From positions 1-34,896 of the forward strand of contig CAYJSJ010000013.1 in the NCBI GenBank assembly GCA_964373065.1: 34,896 nucleotides of DNA. Direction: 5' to 3'. Positions 1 through 7,051 of the stretch are shown in pieces. The first letter of the stretch is position 1. Every line of letters begins with the position of its first letter. A program made the position numbers and the translations under genes. The notes under the pieces are model-generated. The model made no database searches and had not been told where the DNA came from. It saw nothing but the letters and a program-made list of their open reading frames with translations. The stretch is from CAYJSJ01 sp964373065 (GTDB lineage Bacteria > Patescibacteriota > Gracilibacteria > Peribacterales > Peribacteraceae).

Positions 1-35
1 TTCCCTATTTCCCTATTTCCCTACTTCCCTATTTA
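1..35. repeat. Short tandem repeat (TTTCCCTA-like) at the 3' end of adk
   Basis: About four near-perfect copies of a TTTCCCTA-type unit are visible. They overlap the stop codon (13-15) and the last codons of adk and continue to the window edge. In the mRNA sense (minus strand) the unit reads as AGGGAAAT. Similar short-unit tracts occupy several other spacers of this operon. Confidence 0.7.
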
Positions 36-576
36 TCCGTCCATAAATCTCCTCCACCGAACCCATTCCATCAATTTCCATCACCTTTCCCTCTTTTTCG
101 TACTTCCGAATGACTGGCACTGTTTTTTCTGTGAAGAGATCCATGCGACGGAGTACTTTGCCTTCCTCGGCATCATCGGCGCGCCCCTGTTCCTTCGCTC
201 TCCCTTGAATTCTCCGGAGTGCTTCGTCCTTGCCAAGCACGATGTGGATGCATAGAAACTCCCTGTGGCAATCTTGCATAATGGCATCGAAGGCCTCCAT
301 TTGATCGTGATCTCGGGGAATACCGTCGAAGAGAATCTTCTGCGTCTTCGGCTGCGCCAAGATCGCCGCTTTTACCACCTGCATGATGATGGCAAACGGA
401 ACGAGTTCGCCGTTGTCGATATAGCTTTTTACGATACTGCCCAGCTCGGATCCGGAAGCTGCGATTTTTCGGAGTTCTCCCCCTGCTTCAAAAATATAGT
501 ACCCGAATTCCTCCGCGAGGCTCTTAGCCTGCGTTCCCTTGCCACTGCCTTGGATGCCGAAGAAGACTAAGTCCAT
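13..576 (-). CDS. adk: Adenylate kinase
   Basis: Adenylate kinase interconverts ATP plus AMP with two ADP in the cytoplasm. The protein is 187 aa. It opens directly into the P-loop (GIQGSGKGTQ, residues 6-15), and the NMP-binding region contains a DGIPRD segment in place of the usual DGFPR. The LID is short (GRAKEQGR region) with no cysteine zinc site, so this is the short, non-zinc type. The open frame extends upstream to 789, but homology begins at the ATG at 576, and the extra stretch would be antisense-like serine-rich sequence inside secY. It lies 49 nt after secY on the same strand, as in many spc operons. The last codons run into the repeat tract at the window edge. The call is firm. 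Confidence 0.95.
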   Translation of the reverse strand: MDLVFFGIQGSGKGTQAKSLAEEFGYYIFEAGGELRKIAASGSELGSIVKSYIDNGELVPFAIIMQVVKAAILAQPKTQKILFDGIPRDHDQMEAFDAIMQDCHREFLCIHIVLGKDEALRRIQGRAKEQGRADDAEEGKVLRRMDLFTEKTVPVIRKYEKEGKVMEIDGMGSVEEIYGRINREVGK

Positions 577-625
577 GTAGCTAAAGCTAAAAGTTGCAAG
601 CATCTTACAGCTTAAAGCTGATAGC
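577..625. repeat. secY-adk spacer with AGCTTAAAGCT-type repeats
   Basis: The 49-nt spacer contains repeated and inverted copies of AGCTTA / TAAAGCT. It could fold weakly. No ribosome binding site is seen before the adk ATG. Confidence 0.4.
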
Positions 626-1909
626 TTACACAAGTTTCTCATAATCATGCGCCAGTAGCTGCGCATTGACCTGCCGAATGAGCTCCATGACGACCCCGAC
701 GACGATGATGAGCCCCGAGCCGGAGATGATGAGATCTTGGGAGCTGAGCGTGGAATACTTGGTGAAAATGAGCGGAACAATGGCGACAAAACCGAGGAAT
801 GTTCCTCCCCAGAGGTTCATGCGATTGCTGACTCTGGTAAGAAGCTCCGCAGTTTGCCTGCCGGGGCGAATGCCGGGAACAAACCCGCCGCGCTTTTGGA
901 TGTTCTCCGCCACTTCTTCCGGACGGAACGTGACCGAGACGTAGAAGTAGGTGAAGAGCATGACGAGGAGAAAGTAGATCGTAATGTAGAGGATCGTGGG
1001 ATTATTCGGATTGATATTGATATTGATGAAGTTCGCAACGGATTGCAGGATCGGCCGCGTTGCTGTGGAAAGAAACTGCGCAACAATCGCCGGCAGCGTA
1101 ATGAGGGAGATCGCGAAGATGATCGGGATCATGCCCGCCTGATTGAGACGGATGGGGAGCCCCCCCTGCACGCCGCGTCCGGCACCCTGATTGGCATACG
1201 TAAGCGGGATCAGGCGGTGTGCATCGGTAAAGAGAACGACGGCGACAAGCATGGCGAGGGACACTATTGCGAAGAGAAAGAACGCAGCTTGCTTCCCCTG
1301 CCCGGCGATGAACATGGTGGAAAGCGTTGCGGGCATGGCGGAGACGATGCCAATGAAGATGATGAGGGAGATGCCGTTGCCGATACCTTTTTCCGTGATG
1401 AGTTCGCCGAGCCACATGAGGAAGAGCGCACCGGTCGTGACATAGAGCATAGGCAGAAGCACGCCCGGAAAAGAGAGATCCACAAGCTGCACGCCGCCCT
1501 GCCCTAGCAAAACGAGAAACCCGTAGCTCTGCACAAATGCCAGCGGAACAGTGAGCCAACGCGTGTATTTATTGATGATCTGCTGACCGTGCGCGCCTTC
1601 TTTACTGATCTCTTCGAGCTTGGGGAAGATGACGGTACACAGTTGCAAGATGATGGATGCATTGATGTACGGAGAAAGCCCGAGCAAGACGATGGAGAAG
1701 TTGTCGATGGCGCCTCCGGTGAGTGCCGCAAATATCCCCACGACACCGCCGCCTGTCCGCGACTCCAGGAAACTGCTGAGAGCAAAGGGGTCTGTTCCGG
1801 GAACGGCTATATGCGCCACGATGCGGTAGACGAGCAGGAGCCCGATCGTTACGAGAATCCTCTTACGCAGTTCTGCGGAGTGCCAGAGTTGACGGAGGTA
1901 GGTGAACAT
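626..1909 (-). CDS. secY: Protein translocase subunit SecY
   Basis: SecY is the channel subunit of the SecYEG translocon in the inner membrane. The protein is 427 aa with about ten hydrophobic segments. It carries the typical N-terminal region (RKRILVTIGLLLVYRI), a plug/TM2 region (GLSPYINASIILQL) and cytoplasmic loops with EKGIGNGISL and RPGRQTAELL. I chose the ATG at 1909 (MFTYLRQLW) because SecY homology starts there. An in-frame ATG at 1951 would add 14 residues of doubtful character. The gene sits between L15 and adk, the classic spc order. The 150-nt spacer before it is unusually long and repeat-rich. Confidence 0.97.
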   Translation of the reverse strand: MFTYLRQLWHSAELRKRILVTIGLLLVYRIVAHIAVPGTDPFALSSFLESRTGGGVVGIFAALTGGAIDNFSIVLLGLSPYINASIILQLCTVIFPKLEEISKEGAHGQQIINKYTRWLTVPLAFVQSYGFLVLLGQGGVQLVDLSFPGVLLPMLYVTTGALFLMWLGELITEKGIGNGISLIIFIGIVSAMPATLSTMFIAGQGKQAAFFLFAIVSLAMLVAVVLFTDAHRLIPLTYANQGAGRGVQGGLPIRLNQAGMIPIIFAISLITLPAIVAQFLSTATRPILQSVANFINININPNNPTILYITIYFLLVMLFTYFYVSVTFRPEEVAENIQKRGGFVPGIRPGRQTAELLTRVSNRMNLWGGTFLGFVAIVPLIFTKYSTLSSQDLIISGSGLIIVVGVVMELIRQVNAQLLAHDYEKLV

Positions 1910-1948
1910 ATGTAGTAGTTTCTCTGTAGAAAACGGGGGAAGGGGTAC

Positions 1949-2055
1949 CATTGTTCTATTGTTTCATTGTTCGCATGCGATGATCAGATCTACTCCTCTG
2001 TCATGGGTCCCTACATGCGATATAAAACAATGAAGCAATAAAACAATGAAGCAAT
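1949..2055. repeat. Imperfect inverted repeat plus 16-bp tandem repeat in the L15-secY spacer
   Basis: The left arm (1949-1973) is complementary to the right arm (2024-2048) at about 22 of 25 positions. The right arm is itself part of a perfect direct duplication of a 16-bp unit (AAAACAATGAAGCAAT at 2024-2039 and 2040-2055). The inner flanks also share GCATGCGA / ACATGCGA. In mRNA this could form a long stem between L15 and SecY. No U-tract follows, so it does not look like a standard terminator. Confidence 0.65.
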
Positions 2056-2059
2056 GTCA

Positions 2060-2497
2060 TTAGAGTACTGTCACCTTTCCTCCGGCTTTTTCTACAGCCT
2101 CCACCGCAGATTGGCTTGCGGCATGAACGGTGAGGGTGAACTTCTTCTTCACAGAGCCGTTTGCCAAGAGTTTCACGCGTTTGCCCCTGCGTAAGAGATG
2201 CGCCTTCTTCAACGCATCGATGTCGTACGTTCCGGCCTCCAGTGTTTTTTCGATAGAACCTACATTCACCACTTCATACTCCTCACGCTGCGGGCTCCGA
2301 AATCCTCCGAGCTTCGGCTGTCTGCGAATAATCGGCATTTGACCTCCTTCGAACCCGAAGCGCCGCCCCTTGCCCGCACGCGCCGCCTGGCCTTTGGTTC
2401 CGCGACCCGCCGTCGTACCGCCTCCTGCGGAACTGCCGCGACCGACGCGCTTGCGCTTCTTCCGTGAACCCGGTGCCGGTTTCAAAGTGTGTAGCAT
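2060..2497 (-). CDS. rplO: 50S ribosomal protein L15
   Basis: L15 is a late-assembly protein of the large subunit. The 145-aa product has the basic, glycine-rich N-terminus (residues 1-50, with RKRVGRGSSAGGG and GRGTKGQAAR) followed by the globular domain ending in VEKAGGKVTVL. Length and composition are normal. It is normally preceded by L30 and S5. Here the next gene upstream is a divergent CAP-domain gene, so L15-SecY-Adk must be transcribed from a promoter of its own in 2498-2621 or by readthrough of about 2 kb that includes the CAP gene in antisense. Confidence 0.97.
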   Translation of the reverse strand: MLHTLKPAPGSRKKRKRVGRGSSAGGGTTAGRGTKGQAARAGKGRRFGFEGGQMPIIRRQPKLGGFRSPQREEYEVVNVGSIEKTLEAGTYDIDALKKAHLLRRGKRVKLLANGSVKKKFTLTVHAASQSAVEAVEKAGGKVTVL

Positions 2498-2570
2498 TGC
2501 CGCGTTATGGTAGGGGAGGGATTTTAGCGCGTAAAGGTATTACAAATGATTTTTGATGGCGAATTGCTAT

Positions 2571-2586
2571 GCGCCCTCTGGGGCGC
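2571..2586. repeat. GC-rich hairpin between divergent rplO and the CAP/SLH gene
   Basis: GCGCCC-TCTG-GGGCGC forms a perfect 6-bp stem with a 4-nt loop. It lies in the only promoter-bearing space for both divergent genes and could be an operator or a structure in the L15 leader. No T-run follows on either strand. Confidence 0.5.
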
Positions 2587-2607
2587 AGGCATACTGGTCT
2601 CAGTAGC

Positions 2608-2613
2608 TATACT
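2608..2613 (+). promoter_or_regulatory. -10 element of the CAP/SLH gene (leaderless arrangement)
   Basis: TATACT ends 8 nt before the ATG at 2622, so transcription would begin at or next to the start codon. No clear -35 is seen 17 nt upstream. The same spacing recurs before six other genes of the window. Confidence 0.55.
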
Positions 2614-2621
2614 GTGCTAGA

Positions 2622-3839
2622 ATGGTAGGATTCATGCAGAAATTTCGTATACCGGCACTTGCGGCTTCATTGATGATCACGCTGATCGTTCTTCCGTGGA
2701 AGGGTTTCGCCGAGCAGCCCATTTCCTACGTACAGCGAGCGGAAGCCGCAAAGATCCTTTTGCAGTATGCCGGTGTAACGGTTGCCCCTGAGGTGCGTAC
2801 ATACGGAGCGTATCCAGACATCCTCGACGGGGAATGGTATGTGCCATACATCGTCAGCGCAATTGCCAAAGACATGCTGGGGGTAGAGAAAACAACGGGA
2901 CTCGTCTATCCCCATAAGTCTGTGACGCGTGCAGAATTTTTGAAGATGATGACAAAGGCATTTGGGCTGACCAGCAATATCCCCTACCAGTTTACCGATG
3001 TCCGCTCCGACGCGTGGTATGCGCAGTATGCGGGCATCGCATGGCGATATACCCTATTCGGTACATCAGACGTCTTGCATCTGTTGCAACCGGAACGCCG
3101 CGTCACACATGAAGAAGCCATAGGAGTCATCTACACGCTTCTCGCAGAAGTGCCTTCATTGCAGCAGAAACAGCGATCGCTTCTTCCACTGAACACTGCA
3201 GAAAAAAAAGTACAACCCAGCGCGACCGCCGCGTCACCTCAGAAGCTTCCCTCAAAGGAACGAAATGACGGCGCAGGGATCTCTACGACCGCAACATCGG
3301 TGAAACATATCGTCCTTAAACTTCTACTGTCGCGTGGAAGCGTAGCAGACCAAACGCGCAACACACTCATGGAAACGATCAACAACGCACGAGCGACTTA
3401 CAATCTCGCACCCCTGCGCTATAACTATGCACTGGAACTCTCCGCACAAAAGCACGCGAAAGATATGTATCGCCGCGGCTACTTCAGCCATTATTCCCCT
3501 GAAGGTTTAAGCTACGTCGATCGCATAAAGAATGCTGGATACGGTACGGGCATTCAAGGCGCCTGCACATGTACCGAGCGCTTCAATCTTGGAGAAACTG
3601 CAATCGATCGCAGACCGGGCTTTACCATGCAAGGAGCGCGAACATGCTCGTGCCAGCCAAAGCTTGCACTCGGGGAAAACCTGGCTAAAGGGCAGCTCAC
3701 CGTCGAACAGGTACTGGAAGACTGGATGAATTCACCGCGCCACCGTGAAAATATCCTGCGCAAAGAATTCAGCGAGATTGGCATCGGGCTTTTTGGGAAT
3801 ACGTGGGTGCAGAATTTTGGGGATGTGAAGTTTGAATAA
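2622..3839 (+). CDS. Secreted SLH- and CAP-domain protein
   Basis: The 405-aa protein begins with a signal peptide (residues about 5-31). Two SLH-like modules follow (about 32-90 and 95-170, with WYVPYI and WYAQYAG cores and TRAEFLKMM-type helices), and SLH modules usually bind cell-wall polymers. A charged linker comes next. The C-terminal CAP/SCP domain (about 245-405) has KHAKDM, GENLAKGQ and RHRENIL motifs. CAP-domain functions in bacteria are mostly unknown. The domain has an extra segment of about 35 residues with two CxC motifs that looks like an internal duplication. The start at 2622 is set by the TATACT promoter, and an ATG at 2634 is also possible. The gene lies on the opposite strand inside the ribosomal operon, between S5/DJ-1 and L15. 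Confidence 0.85.
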   Translation: MVGFMQKFRIPALAASLMITLIVLPWKGFAEQPISYVQRAEAAKILLQYAGVTVAPEVRTYGAYPDILDGEWYVPYIVSAIAKDMLGVEKTTGLVYPHKSVTRAEFLKMMTKAFGLTSNIPYQFTDVRSDAWYAQYAGIAWRYTLFGTSDVLHLLQPERRVTHEEAIGVIYTLLAEVPSLQQKQRSLLPLNTAEKKVQPSATAASPQKLPSKERNDGAGISTTATSVKHIVLKLLLSRGSVADQTRNTLMETINNARATYNLAPLRYNYALELSAQKHAKDMYRRGYFSHYSPEGLSYVDRIKNAGYGTGIQGACTCTERFNLGETAIDRRPGFTMQGARTCSCQPKLALGENLAKGQLTVEQVLEDWMNSPRHRENILRKEFSEIGIGLFGNTWVQNFGDVKFE

Positions 3840-4118
3840 ATCATTATTGTTAAGCTCTAAACTCTACATCCTAAACTCTAAACGAAATCACTGGTATGAA
3901 CCCCAGAGCAAGCTCTGGACTCACTTTTCCGGACTCTAAGTCCGGGGAATGAAACCCTGCCTTCGCTCGTAGACATTCTGCATCCAGGCTACTCGTCCGC
4001 CGAAGCTCCCGCAGGAGCGAAGGCGGATTCAAATATCCAAATCTAAAATGTGTCGATCTGTTTTTATGGAGCATTTGATTTTTGATTTGTTTAGGATTGA
4101 GAGCTTAGGATTTAGGAT
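3840..4118. other. Gene-free spacer with three stem-loops
   Basis: This 279-nt space separates the convergent CAP/SLH and DJ-1 genes. It holds three hairpins: CCAGAGC-AA-GCTCTGG (3903-3918), CCGGACT-CTA-AGTCCGG (3929-3945), and a longer stem at 3996-4027 (TCCGCC-GAA-GCTCC, loop, then the complement, with symmetrical GAA internal bulges). No reading frame in it looks coding. The hairpins could end transcription from both sides, but T-runs next to them are weak. Confidence 0.6.
3996..4027. repeat. 32-bp palindromic element with GAA/GAA internal loop
   Basis: TCCGCC and GGCGGA pair, then a GAA faces a GAA, then GCTCC pairs with GGAGC around a CGCA loop. It resembles a mobile palindromic (REP/MITE-like) unit. 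Only this copy of the full form is in the window. Confidence 0.6.
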
Positions 4119-4634
4119 TTACTCATTGAGAGAAGCAAGCGTCCTCCCAAATTCCTCCGCCGCTTCCGGGCCGCTGCCGGTCACGACAAATCCATCGACC
4201 GTGACCAGTTCCCCTGTATATGTCGCGCCATACTTCTGAAGCAGTGGAGCCTGCCTGCCATCGTCGTTCCATACTGTCGCGCGTTTTCCGTCGAGCACGT
4301 GTGCCTTTGCGAGAATCGTGGGAGCAATGCAGATAGCTCCGAGGGGGATTTGTGCACGATAGGCGTCATTGGCGACTTTGAGTGTAGAGGGATCGGATGC
4401 CAGAGCAAATGCTCCCGGACCGCCGATGAATGCGATACGACCGTACTCTGAAACCTTGACGTCTCTGAGCGCGATCGTCGCCTCTGCCATGCCTCCGAAT
4501 TTCCCAACGCACGTCCCTGTTTCTTTTGCTGCGATAATGATCTCGCACCCGGCATCTTCCAGACCTTTGCGGGTACCTGTGTACTCCACATCCTGAAAGC
4601 CTTCCTTCGCGAGAATGATGAGTGCTTTGGACAC
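4119..4634 (-). CDS. DJ-1/PfpI family protein
   Basis: The 171-aa protein has the flavodoxin-like DJ-1/PfpI fold. An N-terminal beta strand (KALIILAKEGF) carries the conserved acidic residue at about Glu11. A GGPGA turn sits near residue 71, and the nucleophile elbow has Cys102 (GAICIAPTILAKA). Family members are proteases, glyoxalase/deglycase-like enzymes or stress chaperones, and the sequence does not decide which. The start is a GTG at 4634, since no in-frame ATG lies nearby upstream. It follows S5 by 48 nt on the same strand, where L30 would be expected, so it is probably co-transcribed with the ribosomal operon. The G-rich spacer before it (TAGGGA repeats in the mRNA sense) is unusual. 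Confidence 0.85.
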   Translation of the reverse strand: MSKALIILAKEGFQDVEYTGTRKGLEDAGCEIIIAAKETGTCVGKFGGMAEATIALRDVKVSEYGRIAFIGGPGAFALASDPSTLKVANDAYRAQIPLGAICIAPTILAKAHVLDGKRATVWNDDGRQAPLLQKYGATYTGELVTVDGFVVTGSGPEAAEEFGRTLASLNE

Positions 4635-4644
4635 GCATGAAGTG

Positions 4645-4690
4645 TACCCCCAACCCTATCCCTATCCCTAACCTCAACTCCCCTATCCCT
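4645..4690. repeat. Telomere-like CCCTAT/CCCTAA tract between S5 and the DJ-1 gene
   Basis: The plus strand reads as successive CCCCCAA, CCCTAT, CCCTAT, CCCTAA and CCCCTAT units. The mRNA (minus strand) therefore carries several runs of three or more G just before the GTG start of the DJ-1 gene and could form an RNA G-quadruplex. Confidence 0.7.
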
Positions 4691-5330
4691 TCAAATTCCC
4701 CTCTCTATCGATATCCTTTTTGGAGATCTCTTCGATCTTCATCGCTTCCAGTTCGGGCGTTTCATGGAGCCCGAGTTCCGCGTTGCTCTTCGGAGATGTT
4801 TTCTTCTTCTCTGCATCGATGTCTTCTGTGAGAACCGCACGCTCTGCTCCATGCAGCAACTGCAGCGCTTCCATGACACACTGTGCGTTTACCAATTTAT
4901 TGCCTGTGCCAAAGCGCTTGCTGAGCACATTTTTCACGCCGGCATGTTCCAGAATAACGCGCAGCGCGCCTCCCGCGATGATACCCGTGCCTTCGCGAGC
5001 CGGCAGCAAACGGATCTTTGCCGCTTTGAATTTATGATCGATCGCATGCGGAATGGTTCCATTGTTCAGGGGAACTCTGATCATGAAACGCTTCGCGGAT
5101 TTCGTCGCCTTCTGTACTGCCGTCTGCACTTCATTCGCCTTCCCCGTTCCGAGCCCCACGCGTCCTTTTTTATCTCCCACGACAACGGCTGCGCGGAACC
5201 GCATGCGGCGGCCACCGGCTACGACGCGCGTCACACGATCGATGGCAAGCGTCGTCTCCTCGAATTCCGAGGGTTCACGCTTCCTGCGATCGCCACGCTT
5301 ACGGTCCGGTCTGGAGGATTTGGCGGACAT
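4683..5330 (-). CDS. rpsE: 30S ribosomal protein S5
   Basis: S5 binds 16S rRNA near the decoding region and mRNA entry channel. The 215-aa product has a basic N-terminal extension, the double-stranded RNA-binding-like domain (about residues 22-90, with RVTRVVAGGRR and VGDKKGRVGLGTGKA) and the C-terminal domain (GTGIIAGGALR, VLSKRFGTGN). A tail of about 45 residues rich in Asp, Glu and Lys goes beyond the usual length of about 165. The ATG at 5330 is preceded by a C/T-rich repeat leader and no SD. Downstream L30 is missing. Confidence 0.97.
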   Translation of the reverse strand: MSAKSSRPDRKRGDRRKREPSEFEETTLAIDRVTRVVAGGRRMRFRAAVVVGDKKGRVGLGTGKANEVQTAVQKATKSAKRFMIRVPLNNGTIPHAIDHKFKAAKIRLLPAREGTGIIAGGALRVILEHAGVKNVLSKRFGTGNKLVNAQCVMEALQLLHGAERAVLTEDIDAEKKKTSPKSNAELGLHETPELEAMKIEEISKKDIDREGNLKG

Positions 5331-5372
5331 AGAGGTAGGGGTGGGGTTAGGGTTGGGAATAAGGAGGGAAGA
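5331..5372. repeat. GGGGTTAGGGTTGGG-type spacer between L18 and S5
   Basis: The spacer is made of TAGGGG/TGGGGT/TAGGGT units on the plus strand. In the mRNA sense it is a C-rich leader (CCCTAACCCCACCCC) that touches the S5 ATG. Confidence 0.7.
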
Positions 5373-5720
5373 TCAGAACTGCAATCCGCCTTCCCGGGCG
5401 GCGTCGGCGAGTGCTTTTACGCGCCCATGGTACTTATAGGCATTGCGGTCGAAGACGACTGCTGTGATCTTCTTCTCCTTCGCTTTTTTTGCAACCAGTT
5501 CGCCCAATTTCTTTGCTCCCGCCACATTTACTTTCGCCTTTGCCTCCTTTGTGGAGGCGGCAACGAGCGTAGTGCCGGAAGCATCATCGATGATCTGAAC
5601 GGTGATCTGCATCATCGAACGGTGGACAGAGAGCCTCGGTCGGTCTGCAGTTCCCGCGATCTTGCCACGGATCCTCCGTTTGCGTGCCTGCCGATTCTGG
5701 AGCTTTTTCGGGAGTTTCAT
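5373..5720 (-). CDS. rplR: 50S ribosomal protein L18
   Basis: L18 binds 5S rRNA in the central protuberance. The 115-aa protein shows the typical basic N-terminus (RQARKRRIRGKI), the RPRLSVHRS strand, and the C-terminal VVFDRNAYKYHGRVKALADAAREGGLQF-type ending that is nearly universal in the family. Length is normal. It follows L6 by 12 nt with no SD in front of the ATG. Confidence 0.97.
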   Translation of the reverse strand: MKLPKKLQNRQARKRRIRGKIAGTADRPRLSVHRSMMQITVQIIDDASGTTLVAASTKEAKAKVNVAGAKKLGELVAKKAKEKKITAVVFDRNAYKYHGRVKALADAAREGGLQF

Positions 5721-5732
5721 AGGTCAATCTTG

Positions 5733-6293
5733 TTATGCGCCGGCGGTAGCGCTTGCTGCGGCTTTACCGGGCTTACGAATAATGTGCTCATCGATGTACT
5801 TCACACCTTTGCCCTTGTAGGGCTCCGGTGGACGGTAGGAGCGGATATCCGCGGCAGCCTGTCCCACCATGTGTTTATCGATACCGCGAATGAAGAGCAG
5901 GTTCTTATTTTTTTCATCTTGCGTGATCTCGACGCCTTCCGGCGCTTTGTATTCGATTGGGTGACTGTGACCCAGGTTCAGGGTGACGCTCTTTCCTTTG
6001 GTAATGGCCTTATAGCCGACACCGATGATCTCCAACTGCTTCTCGTACCCCTGTGAAACACCGATGATCATGTTGTTTATGAGTTGGCGGGTAAGGCCGT
6101 GACGGGCCTTGCTCGTATCGGAATCATTGTTGCGCTCCACGATCACTGCGTTCCCCTCCACCTTCACAGACACTTCGGGTAAGTGTGCGTAACTCAGTAC
6201 GCCTTTGGGCCCTTTGACCGTCACGGCATTACCCTTCACCTCGACGGTGACGCCGGCAACGATGGCCACTGGTTTCTTACCGATTCTGGACAT
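5733..6293 (-). CDS. rplF: 50S ribosomal protein L6
   Basis: L6 lies near the factor-binding site of the large subunit. The 186-aa product has the two duplicated L6 domains. It starts MSRIGKKPV, and the second domain ends in the conserved KGKGVKYIDEHIIRKPGK-type motif near the C-terminus. A short alanine-rich tail follows. I chose the ATG at 6293. The open frame runs on to 6365, but that part only translates the CCCTAA repeat leader as Pro/Asn/Thr repeats. L18 follows 12 nt downstream. Confidence 0.97.
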   Translation of the reverse strand: MSRIGKKPVAIVAGVTVEVKGNAVTVKGPKGVLSYAHLPEVSVKVEGNAVIVERNNDSDTSKARHGLTRQLINNMIIGVSQGYEKQLEIIGVGYKAITKGKSVTLNLGHSHPIEYKAPEGVEITQDEKNKNLLFIRGIDKHMVGQAAADIRSYRPPEPYKGKGVKYIDEHIIRKPGKAAASATAGA

Positions 6294-6330
6294 AGAGGGG
6301 GTAGGGTTAGGGGTAGGGTTAGGGTTAGGC
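6294..6330. repeat. Telomere-like (TAGGGT)n spacer before L6
   Basis: The plus strand has about five consecutive GGGGTAGGGTTAGGGG-type units. The mRNA carries the C-rich complement (CCCTAACCCTAACCC) directly before the L6 start codon. Confidence 0.75.
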
Positions 6331-6334
6331 TTGT

Positions 6335-6347
6335 CTGCCGTAGGCAG
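6335..6347. repeat. CTGCC-GTA-GGCAG hairpin in the S8-L6 spacer
   Basis: This is a small perfect palindrome with a GTA loop, embedded in the telomere-like tract. It belongs with the copies at 10499-10513 and 34055-34069. Confidence 0.6.
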
Positions 6348-6349
6348 GG

Positions 6350-6739
6350 TTAGGAAACAGTACACAGGACTTCACCACCGACGTTTTTTGCGCGAGCCTG
6401 CTTATCGGTTAAGAGCCCTTGGCTCGTTGTGATAATGGCGATACCGAAACCATCGAGCACCGGCTTAAGCTCCTGTACGCTGCGGTAATCTCTGCGGCCC
6501 GGCTTGCTGATACGCTTGAGCGTAAGTGACTGCCGCTCCGGATGAAACGTTACTTCCAGATCTTGTTTCGGCACGTCGCCGACAATCTGCACATCTGCAA
6601 TAAGTCCTTCCTCTTTGAGGAGGAGGAGGAGCTTCTGCTTGAGTTTGCTGAAAGGCGCACGACATATGGCGTGTTTCACCTTCTGCGCATTACGCATGCG
6701 AGTGAGGAGATCGCCGATGGGGTCTGTGACGTAGGTCAT
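6350..6739 (-). CDS. rpsH: 30S ribosomal protein S8
   Basis: S8 is an early 16S rRNA-binding protein and, in other bacteria, the translational repressor of the spc operon. The 129-aa protein begins MTYVTDPIGDLLTRMRNAQ. The C-terminal half has LKRISKPGRR and a GIAIITTSQGLLTDKQAR motif close to the family consensus (normally ISTSxGxMTDxxAR), and it ends GGEVLCTVS. The ATG at 6739 was chosen over 6781 by homology. No SD is present before it. The 83-nt spacer to S14 has a small CGGTTGT direct repeat. Confidence 0.97.
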   Translation of the reverse strand: MTYVTDPIGDLLTRMRNAQKVKHAICRAPFSKLKQKLLLLLKEEGLIADVQIVGDVPKQDLEVTFHPERQSLTLKRISKPGRRDYRSVQELKPVLDGFGIAIITTSQGLLTDKQARAKNVGGEVLCTVS

Positions 6740-6822
6740 GAAGAGTGATCGGTTGTCGGTTGTCGGATGCTTAACGGGCATCGATCATTTGCCGTCTGAA
6801 GAAGAGAGAACATCATGGATAT

Positions 6823-7047
6823 TTACCAAGAAGATTTGGTGACACCGGGAATTTCGCCGTTACTGGCAAGTTCACGGAAGCAGATGCGGCACACGCCGAA
6901 GAAACGCATATAGCCGTGGCGTCGGGCGCAGAGTTGGCAGCGATTGTAGACACGCGTTGAGAACTTCGGTTTCCTCCCCGCCGCTTTGTCGCGGAGATAC
7001 TTTTTGAGCTTGCGCTGCTGCATGAGGGAAATGGACTTGCGTGCCAT
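6823..7047 (-). CDS. rpsN: 30S ribosomal protein S14 (zinc-binding type)
   Basis: S14 sits in the head of the small subunit. The 74-aa protein carries two CxxC pairs (CQLC and CRIC) that would bind one zinc ion, and ends with the signature ELASNGEIPGVTKSSW. It is a little longer than the usual 61-aa zinc form because of an N-terminal basic segment (RKLKKYLRDKAAGR). The gene lies 4 nt after L5. Confidence 0.96.
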   Translation of the reverse strand: MARKSISLMQQRKLKKYLRDKAAGRKPKFSTRVYNRCQLCARRHGYMRFFGVCRICFRELASNGEIPGVTKSSW

Positions 7048-7051
7048 GGAT

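Noticed and set aside
2024..2055. Possible CRISPR remnant from the direct repeats
   Set aside because: The two 16-bp copies are adjacent without a spacer, and no cas gene is near.
4764..6056. 430-codon plus-strand open frame opposite S5, L18 and L6
   Set aside because: It is antisense to three certain ribosomal protein genes, its translation matches nothing, and it has no promoter. Long antisense frames are common in this moderately GC-rich sequence.
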